Positions 24,501-33,749 of a stretch of DNA of 64,000 bases are shown here, piece by piece (position 1 is the first letter of the stretch; the number at the start of each line of letters is the position of its first letter). Origin of the DNA: Marivirga arenosa. Its GTDB lineage: Bacteria; Bacteroidota; Bacteroidia; Cytophagales; Cyclobacteriaceae. A model generated the notes under the pieces. The model was not told the DNA's origin. It did no database searches and saw only the letters and a list, made by a program, of their open reading frames with translations. A program made the translations under genes and the position numbers. The DNA lies in contig NZ_CP129968.2 of the NCBI RefSeq assembly GCF_030503875.2, positions 1,178,001 through 1,242,000 of the forward strand. Reading direction: 5' to 3'.

Positions 24501-26147
24501 ATGTATAAATATTTCAATCTTTTGGTAGTGTTGTTTTTTATCAATGCATGTCAACCAATTGAACAAAAAGAGAACAAAGAATTGAAGAAACCTAAACTGG
24601 TTGTAGGAATAGTAATTGACCAGTTAAGACATGATTATTTTGAACGCTATGCCGAAAATTTTGGTGAAGAGGGTTTCAAACGATTGATCTCGGAAGGTTT
24701 TTATAATCATAATACCCATTATAACTACATTCCAACCTTTACAGGGCCTGGTCATGCCTCCATTTATACTGGAACGACTCCTGCAACCCATGGTATAATT
24801 GCCAATAATTGGTATGAAAAGAATCTTAAAACATCTGTTTATTGTGCTGAGGATACTTCTGTTTACACAATAGGTTCACCGTCAGATGCAGGTGAAATGT
24901 CTCCTCATAGAATGTTAAGTTCTACAATTACAGATGAAATTGGTTTGGCTACGAATTTCAAATCAAAAGTGATCGGAATATCTATTAAAGATAGAGGTTC
25001 GATTTTACCAGCAGGTCATAATCCAACAGGTGCTTACTGGTATGATAAAAGTACCGGAGATTTCATTACAAGCTCTTATTATGAAAAGGAGGAATTACCA
25101 CAATGGTTACAAGATTTCAATTCAAGAAAACTAGCTGATCAATATCTGAATAAAAGCTGGGAGCTTTCAATGCCTTTAGATGAATATACACAATCATCTC
25201 CCGATGATATGCCTTATGAAATGAAGGTTAGAGGAAAAGAAAAGGCTGTATTTCCATATAATTTAAAAGAACTTAGAAAGGAAAATGGGAATTTCGCTTT
25301 GTTGCCAAATACAGCATATGGAAATTCAATTTTAGCTGATTTAGCTATTTCAGCAATAGAAGGCGAAGAGATGGGTAAAGATGAAATTACGGATTTCATG
25401 GCCTTGAGCTTTTCCTCTACAGATTATATCGGTCATGGATTTGGTCCCCGCTCAGTTGAAGTACAGGATACCTATATCAAATTAGATCAGGAAATTGCTC
25501 GCTTATTTAAGGCTTTAGATGAAAAAGTAGGAAAGGGAAATTATTTAATCTTTGTAACGGCTGATCATGGTTGTGCAGAAGTACCAGAATATTTACAATC
25601 TAAAAAAATTCCTGCAGATCATTATGACGATGATTTATATGTGAAACAAATGAGCGAAGCATTGCAAGCTAGATATGGGCAAGGAGACTGGATAGAAGAT
25701 TTTTCTAATGAACAATTTTTCCTGAATCATCAGTTGATTGAAGATCAAAAATTAGATTTAAATTCAGTTAGGGAATTTGTGACCTATGAAGCATTAAAAT
25801 TAGATGGAGTTGCAGAGGCGTATTCAGCAACGGATATGCAAAAACAAGAGTATACTAAGCATAGAGCAGCAGCCTTACAAATGGGCTATAACTTCAAACG
25901 TTCAGGCGATGTATTATTAATACTTCAGCCTGGGTGGTTTTATCAAACAAGTGCTGCTACTACACACGGAACGGGATATGCCTATGATACCCACGTTCCT
26001 TTAATTTGGTATGGAAGTGGAATAGATAAAGGAGTATCCTACAAAAGACAAAATATAGATGATATTGCTGTTACTTTAGCTCATATATTAGGTACTAATT
26101 TACCGAATGGAGCTACTGGTGAACCGATACAAGAAGTATTAAACTAA
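24501..26147 (+). CDS. pafA: PafA-like alkaline phosphatase lipoprotein
   Basis: Periplasmic phosphomonoesterase of the alkaline phosphatase superfamily. The 548 residues begin with a lipoprotein signal (lipobox cysteine 17). VIDQLRHDY holds the first metal aspartate (Asp40), FTGPGHASIYTG the likely nucleophile Thr81, ANNWY the Asn, and IKDRGSILPAGH the Lys163/Arg165 pair that distinguishes PafA-type monoesterases from diesterases. TADHGC and HGTGYAYDTHVPL carry later metal ligands. A terminator follows. The call as PafA rests on the Lys/Arg pair and length. Confidence 0.88.
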   Translation: MYKYFNLLVVLFFINACQPIEQKENKELKKPKLVVGIVIDQLRHDYFERYAENFGEEGFKRLISEGFYNHNTHYNYIPTFTGPGHASIYTGTTPATHGIIANNWYEKNLKTSVYCAEDTSVYTIGSPSDAGEMSPHRMLSSTITDEIGLATNFKSKVIGISIKDRGSILPAGHNPTGAYWYDKSTGDFITSSYYEKEELPQWLQDFNSRKLADQYLNKSWELSMPLDEYTQSSPDDMPYEMKVRGKEKAVFPYNLKELRKENGNFALLPNTAYGNSILADLAISAIEGEEMGKDEITDFMALSFSSTDYIGHGFGPRSVEVQDTYIKLDQEIARLFKALDEKVGKGNYLIFVTADHGCAEVPEYLQSKKIPADHYDDDLYVKQMSEALQARYGQGDWIEDFSNEQFFLNHQLIEDQKLDLNSVREFVTYEALKLDGVAEAYSATDMQKQEYTKHRAAALQMGYNFKRSGDVLLILQPGWFYQTSAATTHGTGYAYDTHVPLIWYGSGIDKGVSYKRQNIDDIAVTLAHILGTNLPNGATGEPIQEVLN

Positions 26148-26171
26148 TTACTAGTCAATTATTCCCATTTT

Positions 26172-26206
26172 AAAAGGCGTTAAACAAAGTTTAACGCCTT
26201 TTTTAT
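26172..26206 (+). terminator. Terminator after the alkaline phosphatase gene
   Basis: A perfect 14-bp stem (26172-26185 with 26189-26202), 3-nt loop, and T-run. The remaining bases to 26460 are AT-rich with no further element I can name. Confidence 0.9.
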
Positions 26207-26460
26207 TTACTAACAGCCATTGCTTTTTTATATGATATTTCTAAGAAGTGTTGTTATTCTAAAAATTATTTAAATGTTTTAAGAATAATCATTCTGAACT
26301 TGATAAAAATTACGTTATATTAATAAAAAATATGAATCATCCTATAAGGTGAAATAGACATCAGCTTAATTTTTTACTATAAAGTATGTAAGGTGTGCAT
26401 TCTTTTAAATAAGAATTGGATTTGACTATCATATTAAAATGTGATAGTAGCAACAATATA

Positions 26461-28521
26461 ATGAAGAACAGAGATTTACATACCAGCATTAGGACTATTG
26501 ATGAGAAGCTCAATAAAGCTAGTCAGCAGCTAGCAGAAACTCAATCTGAATTAAAAGAAATAACAGATAAATACCGAACGCTTTTTGAAAATTTGGGTGA
26601 TGAGGTTCATCTATGGAAGGTAATTAGGGATGAGAATGACGAAATAGAAACTTGGGTTTTGGATGATGCAAATCCAGCCGCTTTGAAGGCTTGGGGTAAA
26701 ACAAAAGAAGAGGTGGTGGGTAAGCTAGCTAATGAAATATTCGGATATGATGCCACCTCTCAATTCTTGCCCATTATAAAGCAAATTTTTCAAAATCGGG
26801 AAACATACAAATGGGAAGAGTACTTTCCACCGACTAATCAATATTTGAGCATGAATACTATTCCTTTGGGTGAGTATTTTATATCAACAGGAGAAGATAT
26901 CACGGAAAGAAAATTGGCTGAGGAGGCTTTAATAAAAAGTGAACAGAAATACCGTAACATAGCTGATAATTTACCTGGAGTAGTATTGAGATATAAACTA
27001 AATTCCGATGGTACAGACGAATTAGAATTTGTTAGTAAAGGGATTTATGATTTATATGAAATAACTCAAGAGCAGGCCTTAGAAAATAATCAATTGCTAT
27101 GGGATAGAGTTCATGAGGATGATAGACAAGCTTACATTGACTCTATACGTGAATCCGCAAAAAATCTATCCCACTGGTCATTTGAACACAGAATTCAATT
27201 AGCAGATGGAAGAATTAAATGGGTACACTTAAATGGCATTCCTACGCGACAAAAAGGAGGTAGTATCATTTGGGATTCTGTTGGTTTGGATATAACGGAA
27301 AATAAAAATTCGAAGGAACAACTAGAGCTGCTAAATAATACTTTAGAAAAAAGAGTAGAGGAAAGAACTAGGGAAATTTTAAAAATGTCTGAAGAACTTG
27401 AGCTTTACAGGCTAGCAGCTGAGCATTCTAAGTCAGGCGTTTGGTATTATGATTTAATAAAAAATGAGCTGAAGTGGGATGATATCATGTATCAATTATA
27501 TGGCATCAATAAAGATGATTTTAATGGTGCTTTTGATGCTTGGGAGAAAAGTTTACATCCAGAGGATAAGCAACGATCGGTAGATGAATTAAATGAAGCC
27601 ATCAACGGTAAAAAGCCATTCGATACATTATTTCGAATTGTTCAATCAAAAACAGGTAAAATATCTCATATAAGAGCCAAAGGGAAAACCGAATTTGATC
27701 AAAATGGTAAAGCTGTAGCCGTTTATGGTACAAATTGGGATGTGAGTAGAGAAATGCTACTTTCAGATGAAAGAAAAAGGGCTTTAGATGAATTAAGAGA
27801 AATGCAATCTCAATTAGTATTGTCAGAAAAAATGGCATCTATTGGTGTTTTAACGGCAGGTGTTGCTCATGAAATTAATAATCCTCTTAACTATATAGTA
27901 GGAGGATATCTGGCCATTGATAAACATCTAAAGAATGGGAAAAACCCAGACCAAAATGAGATTACACAATATCTTGAATGGATTAAAAAAGGAGCCGATA
28001 GAGCTACTGGTATAGTTAAAAGTTTGAATTTATTAAGTAGAAATAGTGAAAGTAAAAATGAGGAATGCGAAATCAATACAATAATTGAGGATTGTATTTT
28101 AGTTTTACATCATAAGCACAAAGACCATATAAAAATCACGAAAGATTTTGAGCAGCCAGAGTTGATTGTGTATGGGAATAATGGAAAACTACATCAAGTG
28201 GTATTAAACATATTATCAAATGCGATCGATTCTATCACCAATTATGGAGAGTTACGCATTCAAACCAAATCATTAAAAAACCAAATACAGATTAAAGTTA
28301 GTGATAACGGATGTGGAATTGCTAAAGAAAATTATAAGAAAATAACAGATCCATTTTTCACAACTAAGCCTCCAGGTAAAGGAACCGGACTTGGGTTATC
28401 CATTTGTAAATCGATAATAAATGAACATAATGGCGATTTAAGTTTTGAATCAGAATTAAATAAAGGAACAATTTTTACCATTAGCTTCCCAAAAGGAAAA
28501 CGGAATGAACGCAAAGCCTAA
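26461..28521 (+). CDS. PAS-domain sensor histidine kinase
   Basis: Soluble-looking sensor kinase of 686 residues with no membrane segment. A short coiled coil leads into three PAS-type domains (roughly residues 40-155, 160-280 and 300-430; the second is followed by a coiled coil LEKRVEERTREI). The H-box is VAHEINNPLNY with His470, then the N-box NILSNAIDS (Asn587), DNGCGI and GKGTGLGLSI. The start is ATG at 26461; a TTG start 45 bases upstream is less likely. The receiver gene overlaps its 3' end by 17 bases, so the pair is one two-component unit. Signal unknown. Confidence 0.93.
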   Translation: MKNRDLHTSIRTIDEKLNKASQQLAETQSELKEITDKYRTLFENLGDEVHLWKVIRDENDEIETWVLDDANPAALKAWGKTKEEVVGKLANEIFGYDATSQFLPIIKQIFQNRETYKWEEYFPPTNQYLSMNTIPLGEYFISTGEDITERKLAEEALIKSEQKYRNIADNLPGVVLRYKLNSDGTDELEFVSKGIYDLYEITQEQALENNQLLWDRVHEDDRQAYIDSIRESAKNLSHWSFEHRIQLADGRIKWVHLNGIPTRQKGGSIIWDSVGLDITENKNSKEQLELLNNTLEKRVEERTREILKMSEELELYRLAAEHSKSGVWYYDLIKNELKWDDIMYQLYGINKDDFNGAFDAWEKSLHPEDKQRSVDELNEAINGKKPFDTLFRIVQSKTGKISHIRAKGKTEFDQNGKAVAVYGTNWDVSREMLLSDERKRALDELREMQSQLVLSEKMASIGVLTAGVAHEINNPLNYIVGGYLAIDKHLKNGKNPDQNEITQYLEWIKKGADRATGIVKSLNLLSRNSESKNEECEINTIIEDCILVLHHKHKDHIKITKDFEQPELIVYGNNGKLHQVVLNILSNAIDSITNYGELRIQTKSLKNQIQIKVSDNGCGIAKENYKKITDPFFTTKPPGKGTGLGLSICKSIINEHNGDLSFESELNKGTIFTISFPKGKRNERKA

Positions 28522-28867
28522 AGTATTATACGTAGATGATGAAGAGTTGAATCTCTTGATTTTCGAAAAATTATTAGAAGATGATTATGAAGTGATTAAG
28601 GCTGAAAGTGGTGAAGAAGCACTTGAGATATTAGAGAAACAATCCGATATTGTTAATATCATTACAGATTTGAATATGCCTTTAATGTCAGGCTTAGAAT
28701 TCATTAATGAGGCTAAATCTAGATTTGAAAATAAAAAGTATTATGTGCTTACAGGCTATGCCATCAATGATGAAATGCAAGAAGCTTTAGATTCTAAACT
28801 AATTATTCAATTCTGGACTAAACCTGCTGAGTTTGATAAGATAGATAAAGCGCTTAAAGAAAACTGA
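28505..28867 (+). CDS. Stand-alone response-regulator receiver protein
   Basis: A 120-residue CheY-like protein. Acidic pocket Asp11/Asp12, phospho-acceptor Asp55 in ITDLNMPLMSG, Thr83 and Lys106 (WTKP) are all present. There is no output domain, so it must signal by protein contact or act as a phosphate sink. It overlaps the histidine kinase gene by 17 bases, implying they are partners. Confidence 0.92.
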   Translation: MNAKPKVLYVDDEELNLLIFEKLLEDDYEVIKAESGEEALEILEKQSDIVNIITDLNMPLMSGLEFINEAKSRFENKKYYVLTGYAINDEMQEALDSKLIIQFWTKPAEFDKIDKALKEN

Positions 28868-28870
28868 AAT

Positions 28871-30052
28871 TTAAAAGCGCTCTAAAATTGATACTGCATT
28901 GGAGGTTCCAGAACCTCCAATATTAACAACCATTCCACTGGCTTTATTATTTAACTGAATCCCATAGGCTTCCTGCATCAATTGCTTGTATATATAAGCG
29001 TGCATGGAAACTCCTGTGGCTCCGATTGGATGACCTTTAGCTTTTAAACCACCAGATAAATTGATAGGTAATGAACCATCTCTAAAAACCGTTCCATTTT
29101 CTAAAGCTTCAAATTCTTTTCCGGGTGAGGTGATTCCCATAGCGCTGTATAAGAGTAATTCAGTGATGGTAAAGCAGTCATGAATTTCAGCCATGTCAAT
29201 ATCTGTAATATCCATTTTAGCTTCTTTCAATGTCTTTTCAACCGCATAGGCCGCACCCTCTAAAAAATAATCGGATTTATGTTTTCCAAAACTATCAAGG
29301 TAGTCACCCGCACTGTAAAAGCTTTTGATATTAACTCCAGCATTTTTTCTTAAGGATTGATCTTCCAATATCAGTGCTGCAGCGCCATCCGAAACCAAAG
29401 AGCAATCATGCAATCGCAACGGGGCATAAATTACAGGATTCTTCTCATCTGGGAGGGCCAGTATTTCATCAGCAGTTTTAGCTTTTTGTAATTGTGCTAA
29501 TGGATTTTCAGTGGCATTTGAATAAGCTTTTGCAGAAATTTTAGCGAGCTGAGCTCTCAATTGCTCTTCAGAAAATTGATATTTTTTTATCCAACCTTTA
29601 GCTAAATCAGCAAACATACAAGGAGCTGTAACCTTCTTATTTCCTTCTTCTGGCCAATAGGTAGCCATGGCTAATGCCTCAGTGATCCCTTTTAAATCTA
29701 ATGAAGTCATTTTTTCCAAACCCACAACCATCACACGCTTCATCATGCCTGATTTGATGGCCATAATAGCCATATGGATTGCAGAAGAACCAGATGAACA
29801 TGCAGTTTCAGTTCTGTACATGGGTTTGTGTCGTAGTTCAGAAAGTATATTAACAGCATATGGGGCTATATTTTCTTGATGATTAAAAGCACCACCACTA
29901 TAATTGCCAACAAAAACACCATCAATTTCAGAGGCTTCCATTTTAGCATCTTTTAATACCCCTAAAGCCGCTTTTTCATACAAAGAATAGAGCGTGTCAT
30001 CTTCTAATTTTCCAAATTGAGAATGATAGGCACCTACTATATTTACACTCAT
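28871..30052 (-). CDS. Thiolase-family acyltransferase (SCP2-type)
   Basis: A 393-residue thiolase fold enzyme. Nucleophile Cys85 is in TETACSSGS, and HDCFTITE and GGLKAKGHPIGATG carry the catalytic histidines. This pattern fits the SCP2/acetyl-CoA acetyltransferase branch rather than FadA. It faces the receiver gene tail to tail, 3 bases apart. Substrate unknown. Confidence 0.88.
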   Translation of the reverse strand: MSVNIVGAYHSQFGKLEDDTLYSLYEKAALGVLKDAKMEASEIDGVFVGNYSGGAFNHQENIAPYAVNILSELRHKPMYRTETACSSGSSAIHMAIMAIKSGMMKRVMVVGLEKMTSLDLKGITEALAMATYWPEEGNKKVTAPCMFADLAKGWIKKYQFSEEQLRAQLAKISAKAYSNATENPLAQLQKAKTADEILALPDEKNPVIYAPLRLHDCSLVSDGAAALILEDQSLRKNAGVNIKSFYSAGDYLDSFGKHKSDYFLEGAAYAVEKTLKEAKMDITDIDMAEIHDCFTITELLLYSAMGITSPGKEFEALENGTVFRDGSLPINLSGGLKAKGHPIGATGVSMHAYIYKQLMQEAYGIQLNNKASGMVVNIGGSGTSNAVSILERF

Positions 30053-30289
30053 ACTTTTAATTTTTTAATTCCTTTGAAAGTTAATAAGAATTGCTTGAAA
30101 TTGTAGTGAATGTATAGATTCTAGTGAACAGAATATGAATATTAGAAAAAATCCATCTTACTCGGTATTTAAAAATCATGAATAGAGTTAAGAAAATTGA
30201 TTTGCAAGCTTATTAAAGTTGGTAATAAATTTTTAAACCTTTTTCTTTAAAATCTATTATTACACCTTGAATCAACTAATCAAATCAAA

Positions 30290-30874
30290 ATGAAAAGAAT
30301 TATAATTTTAACATTGGCTGTATTAGCATGCTTTACCTTTGGTATTAATGCTCAAGCACAAGAATTTCCGGAATTAGATAAAAGCCCAATGGATATGGCT
30401 TATTATCCTTCAAGAGTTGCATTTAGAGCTTTTGCTAAAACTGATGAGGAAAAAAATGCTAAACCTCTTATTAGAGTAACCTATTCAAGACCTAAAGCTG
30501 ATGGTAGAGCTGTTTTTACGGAATTAGAAAAGCCGGGAAATATCTGGAGAGTTGGTGCTAATGAGTCTACTGAAGTGATGTTTTTTGAAGATGTAACGAT
30601 TGATGGTAAAAAAGTAAAAGCAGGACGTTACACTATATACATCAAATTAGGAGAGGAAAACTGGGAAGTACACTTTAGTACTGATACAGACGGTTGGGGG
30701 CATTATGCTTTCAAACCAGAAGAAAGCACGGTTGCTAAAATTACGGTACCAACTGAAGAAACTGAAAGCACAGTAGAATACATGAGTATCATGTTTGAGG
30801 AGGCTGATCCAGGAGCACATATGATTATCGCTTGGGACGATACTATGGCAAGAGTGCCAATCGGTTTGAAATAA
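30290..30874 (+). CDS. DUF2911 secreted protein
   Basis: A 194-residue exported protein with a signal peptide ending NAQAQ (about residue 24). The rest (RVTYSRPKADGRAVFTELEK, IWRVGANESTEVMFFEDV, KVKAGRYTIYI) is the DUF2911 pattern common in Bacteroidota; its biochemical role is not known. It stands alone, with its own terminator. Confidence 0.85.
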   Translation: MKRIIILTLAVLACFTFGINAQAQEFPELDKSPMDMAYYPSRVAFRAFAKTDEEKNAKPLIRVTYSRPKADGRAVFTELEKPGNIWRVGANESTEVMFFEDVTIDGKKVKAGRYTIYIKLGEENWEVHFSTDTDGWGHYAFKPEESTVAKITVPTEETESTVEYMSIMFEEADPGAHMIIAWDDTMARVPIGLK

Positions 30875-30903
30875 GCATTTTTATATTTAAAATAAATAGT
30901 ATG

Positions 30904-30937
30904 AAAGCATGGGGTATACAAACCATGCTTTTTTCTT
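30904..30937 (+). terminator. Terminator after the DUF2911 gene
   Basis: A 9-bp perfect stem (30904-30912 with 30923-30931) followed by T-rich sequence. Confidence 0.75.
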
Positions 30938-31005
30938 TTTACATCCTTACTTAGATCTGAAAATGAAATATTAATCTTATATATTTAAGTTCAGAACTTT
31001 TTAAG

Positions 31006-32115
31006 ATGATCGATACCTCCCTTAATACATCTAATTTCTACTTTTTAGTAACTGTAATACAAGGCATAGTATTATCAGGATTGATTGTTTTTCAAAAGCC
31101 GTATAAGAGACCCAATTTATACTTTGGAATTTTATTGTTTCTATTCTCTTCCACAATTCTTCATATCGTATTAGAGGGTTCAATCTCTGGCTTTAATCGG
31201 ATTTTTCCATTCCCTATGGAATTTTCAATGGCTTACGGACCTTTAGCCTATCTGCATATATTGCATATCAAAAACCCTTTAAGAGCCTTCAAGGCTAAAG
31301 ATTTACTTCATTTTGTCCCTTGTTTAATTTTTGAAGGGCTCTTTTTTTATTTCTTCTTTCGCTATTTAGGAGCTAATCCAGACTGGACGAATTCACATTC
31401 TAATACGGTTATATTCATTACTATGACTTTAGCTTTACTAGGAAATCTGCACTTATTAATTTATACCCTATTAATATTTAAAGAATCTAAGGCTACTCGC
31501 TTTTTATTAAAGGATTTTGTTAAAGTTCAAAAATGGCTAAAGTATCTTATTATATCTTGGGGAATCTTATTTACTGCCATCATTATTGCCATTACAGCTT
31601 CCATTTTATTTGTAGATATTATAAGAGGCTATACACAATATATTTTTATTCCCCTAGGTATCATCTTTACTGCTTTTATTTATGGTTTAGGCTATATGTA
31701 TTTGTTGAAATATTCTGGCGCCTTAAAACAATATATGGATAAAGCAGCCAAGTTCAGTTTTACACAGGAAGAACTTGAAAAGAGGCAATTACAATTGATT
31801 AAAACTGTGAAATGTGAGGAGCTTTACAAAGATCCTAAGTTAAGCATTGCTAAACTTGCAGGGCATGTAGGCTGGCCGATTAATGATTTGTCCCAAATCT
31901 TAAATGAAGTAATGGATACCAATTTCAATGATTTTATTAATCATTACAGAGTACTAGCTTTCAAGGAAAGTATATTGACAGATGAAGCTAAAAAATATTC
32001 CATTGTAGGCTTGAGTCAAAAGGTAGGTTTTAGTTCTAAAGCCTCGTTTTATAGAGTTTTCAAAAAAGAGACAGGTTTAACCCCTTCAGAATTTATGGAA
32101 AATGAAGGTTTATGA
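31006..32115 (+). CDS. AraC-type regulator with N-terminal membrane sensor
   Basis: A 369-residue protein with about seven hydrophobic helices in residues 10-235 (FLVTVIQGIVLSGLIVF, LYFGILLFLFSSTILHIVL, and so on) and an AraC DNA-binding domain at the C-terminus (SIAKLAGHVGWPINDLSQIL, then GLSQKVGFSSKASFYRVFKKETGLTPSEF). This membrane-anchored layout is common in Bacteroidota. The S41 peptidase gene downstream is a possible target, but there is no direct evidence. Confidence 0.9.
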   Translation: MIDTSLNTSNFYFLVTVIQGIVLSGLIVFQKPYKRPNLYFGILLFLFSSTILHIVLEGSISGFNRIFPFPMEFSMAYGPLAYLHILHIKNPLRAFKAKDLLHFVPCLIFEGLFFYFFFRYLGANPDWTNSHSNTVIFITMTLALLGNLHLLIYTLLIFKESKATRFLLKDFVKVQKWLKYLIISWGILFTAIIIAITASILFVDIIRGYTQYIFIPLGIIFTAFIYGLGYMYLLKYSGALKQYMDKAAKFSFTQEELEKRQLQLIKTVKCEELYKDPKLSIAKLAGHVGWPINDLSQILNEVMDTNFNDFINHYRVLAFKESILTDEAKKYSIVGLSQKVGFSSKASFYRVFKKETGLTPSEFMENEGL

Positions 32116-32193
32116 GTCTTAAATAGTCATATGAGACTTTAAGGACTGTCTTTTAAATTGAGAATACTTTAGAATTGCAGAAAAAATTAACAG

Positions 32194-33582
32194 ATGAAAA
32201 CAATTTCAATTTTCAGCTTACTGGTATTCATTAACTTAAATTTATTCAGTCAAAATGAAAAGTATTACTCAAATGAAGAGATTAAATCTGATTTAGACTT
32301 TTTATTCAAAGCCCTAAAAGAAACTCATTATAATCCAAATGAATTTATTAAACCAGAAGCCTTTGATTCAATTTATCATCAATTAAAATATGATATAAAA
32401 GAGGATTCATTAAGTATCCTAGAGATAATTAATCGCTTCCAATTCTTAACATCTGCAGTTCAAAACGGGCATACTGCAATAGAATTTCCAATACCGCAAT
32501 ATCTTGAATATGCCAAAGGGGGTGGAACTGTTTTGCCTATAGAAATTGCGTTTCAAGATCAAAGGCCATTAATACGGAAAAATTGGTCTGACATGAATAT
32601 TGAAATAGGATCAGAATTGGTAGGTATAAATGGTAAAAAGATAGAAGAAATATTAGAAAAAATATACCCTCATATTTCTGCAGAATCTAAATACTTTAAG
32701 CAGGCTAAACTTGAGCTTTTCTCCCTGCCAAGATACTATTGGCAAATTTACGGTAAAGTTGATGAATTTAGCATTGAAATCAAGTATGAAGGCCAACTTA
32801 AAACCCACAAAGTAAAAGCAATTAATGCCATCGAGGATTACGAAATGAAGCGTAATCCAATAATAGACGGGGAAAGATTTTTTAAATTTTATGATTATGC
32901 AGCTTATTTAAAACCTGGAAACTTTGATGGAGAATTATCAAAATTCAAAGCTTTTATTGATTCTGCTTTTTTAGAAATAAACAAGGCCAATAAACCTAAT
33001 ATAATTATAGATTTTCGAAATAATGCAGGCGGTAATGACTCTCATTCTGATTATTTGGTTTCCTACATAGCTGATGAAGATTTTAAATGGAATTCCAGCT
33101 TTAGCTTAAAAAGCAGCCAGATACTAAAGGATTATATATTAGAGAATCAGGATACTTCTACTTCTAAATTTTATAAAAGCGTTTTTGATCATGAAAATGG
33201 TAGTATATATGAATACCAATTTGATTCTTATAAAACACAAGAAATTGAAAAACGATATAAGGGAAATGTATATCTTCTAGTGAATCGACAGTCACATTCA
33301 CAATCAACAGTTGCTGCTGCTCAGATACAAGATTATGGTTGGGCCACTATTGTGGGTGAGGAGACCGCAGAATACCCTACTTTATATGCTTCAATATTTC
33401 CTTTTACATTACCTAATACTGGCATTACAGTAAATATATCAAAAGGCAAAATCGTAAGGGTGAACGGCTCCGAAAAGCACGAAGGAGTTATGCCTGATAT
33501 CCGTATAAAAGATTATCTATTAGACGAGCATGATGAAATATTACTAGAGCTGCTTAAAAGATTTAAGCATTCTAATAAGTGA
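32194..33582 (+). CDS. S41-family peptidase
   Basis: An exported 462-residue protein; the signal peptide ends near LFSQ (residue 20). VDEFSIEIKYEGQ and PNIIIDFRNNAGGNDS match the S41 core, and NRQSHSQSTVAAAQIQDYGWATIVGEETA lies where the catalytic Ser and the GExT motif of tail-specific proteases occur. No clear PDZ domain, so it belongs to the PDZ-poor branch. Exact nucleophile among the serines of SHSQS is uncertain. Confidence 0.85.
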   Translation: MKTISIFSLLVFINLNLFSQNEKYYSNEEIKSDLDFLFKALKETHYNPNEFIKPEAFDSIYHQLKYDIKEDSLSILEIINRFQFLTSAVQNGHTAIEFPIPQYLEYAKGGGTVLPIEIAFQDQRPLIRKNWSDMNIEIGSELVGINGKKIEEILEKIYPHISAESKYFKQAKLELFSLPRYYWQIYGKVDEFSIEIKYEGQLKTHKVKAINAIEDYEMKRNPIIDGERFFKFYDYAAYLKPGNFDGELSKFKAFIDSAFLEINKANKPNIIIDFRNNAGGNDSHSDYLVSYIADEDFKWNSSFSLKSSQILKDYILENQDTSTSKFYKSVFDHENGSIYEYQFDSYKTQEIEKRYKGNVYLLVNRQSHSQSTVAAAQIQDYGWATIVGEETAEYPTLYASIFPFTLPNTGITVNISKGKIVRVNGSEKHEGVMPDIRIKDYLLDEHDEILLELLKRFKHSNK

Positions 33583-33672
33583 AATATAGAAGCTATAAAA
33601 CAACACTTATTCCGCAAATCCATTGTCCCACAATAATCGTATTTTGTTTAATATTGTAAAATAAAATTTGTT

Positions 33673-33689
33673 ATTTTGTTAAACAAAAT
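33673..33689. promoter_or_regulatory. Palindrome upstream of the GAF gene
   Basis: ATTTTGTT-A-AACAAAAT is a perfect inverted repeat with 8-bp arms. Further TTTTGTTTAA copies lie at about 33642 and 33716, so the 90 bases before the gene contain three related sites. A DNA-binding site is possible; AT-richness makes chance occurrence plausible. Confidence 0.4.
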
Positions 33690-33749
33690 TATTACATTTA
33701 GTACAAATCAACCTGTTTTTGTTTAAATAAATGACTGTGGGGCTTAAAG

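Noticed and set aside
26207..26460. Riboswitch or small RNA before the histidine kinase
   Set aside because: The stretch is AT-rich with no stable hairpin or recognisable promoter.
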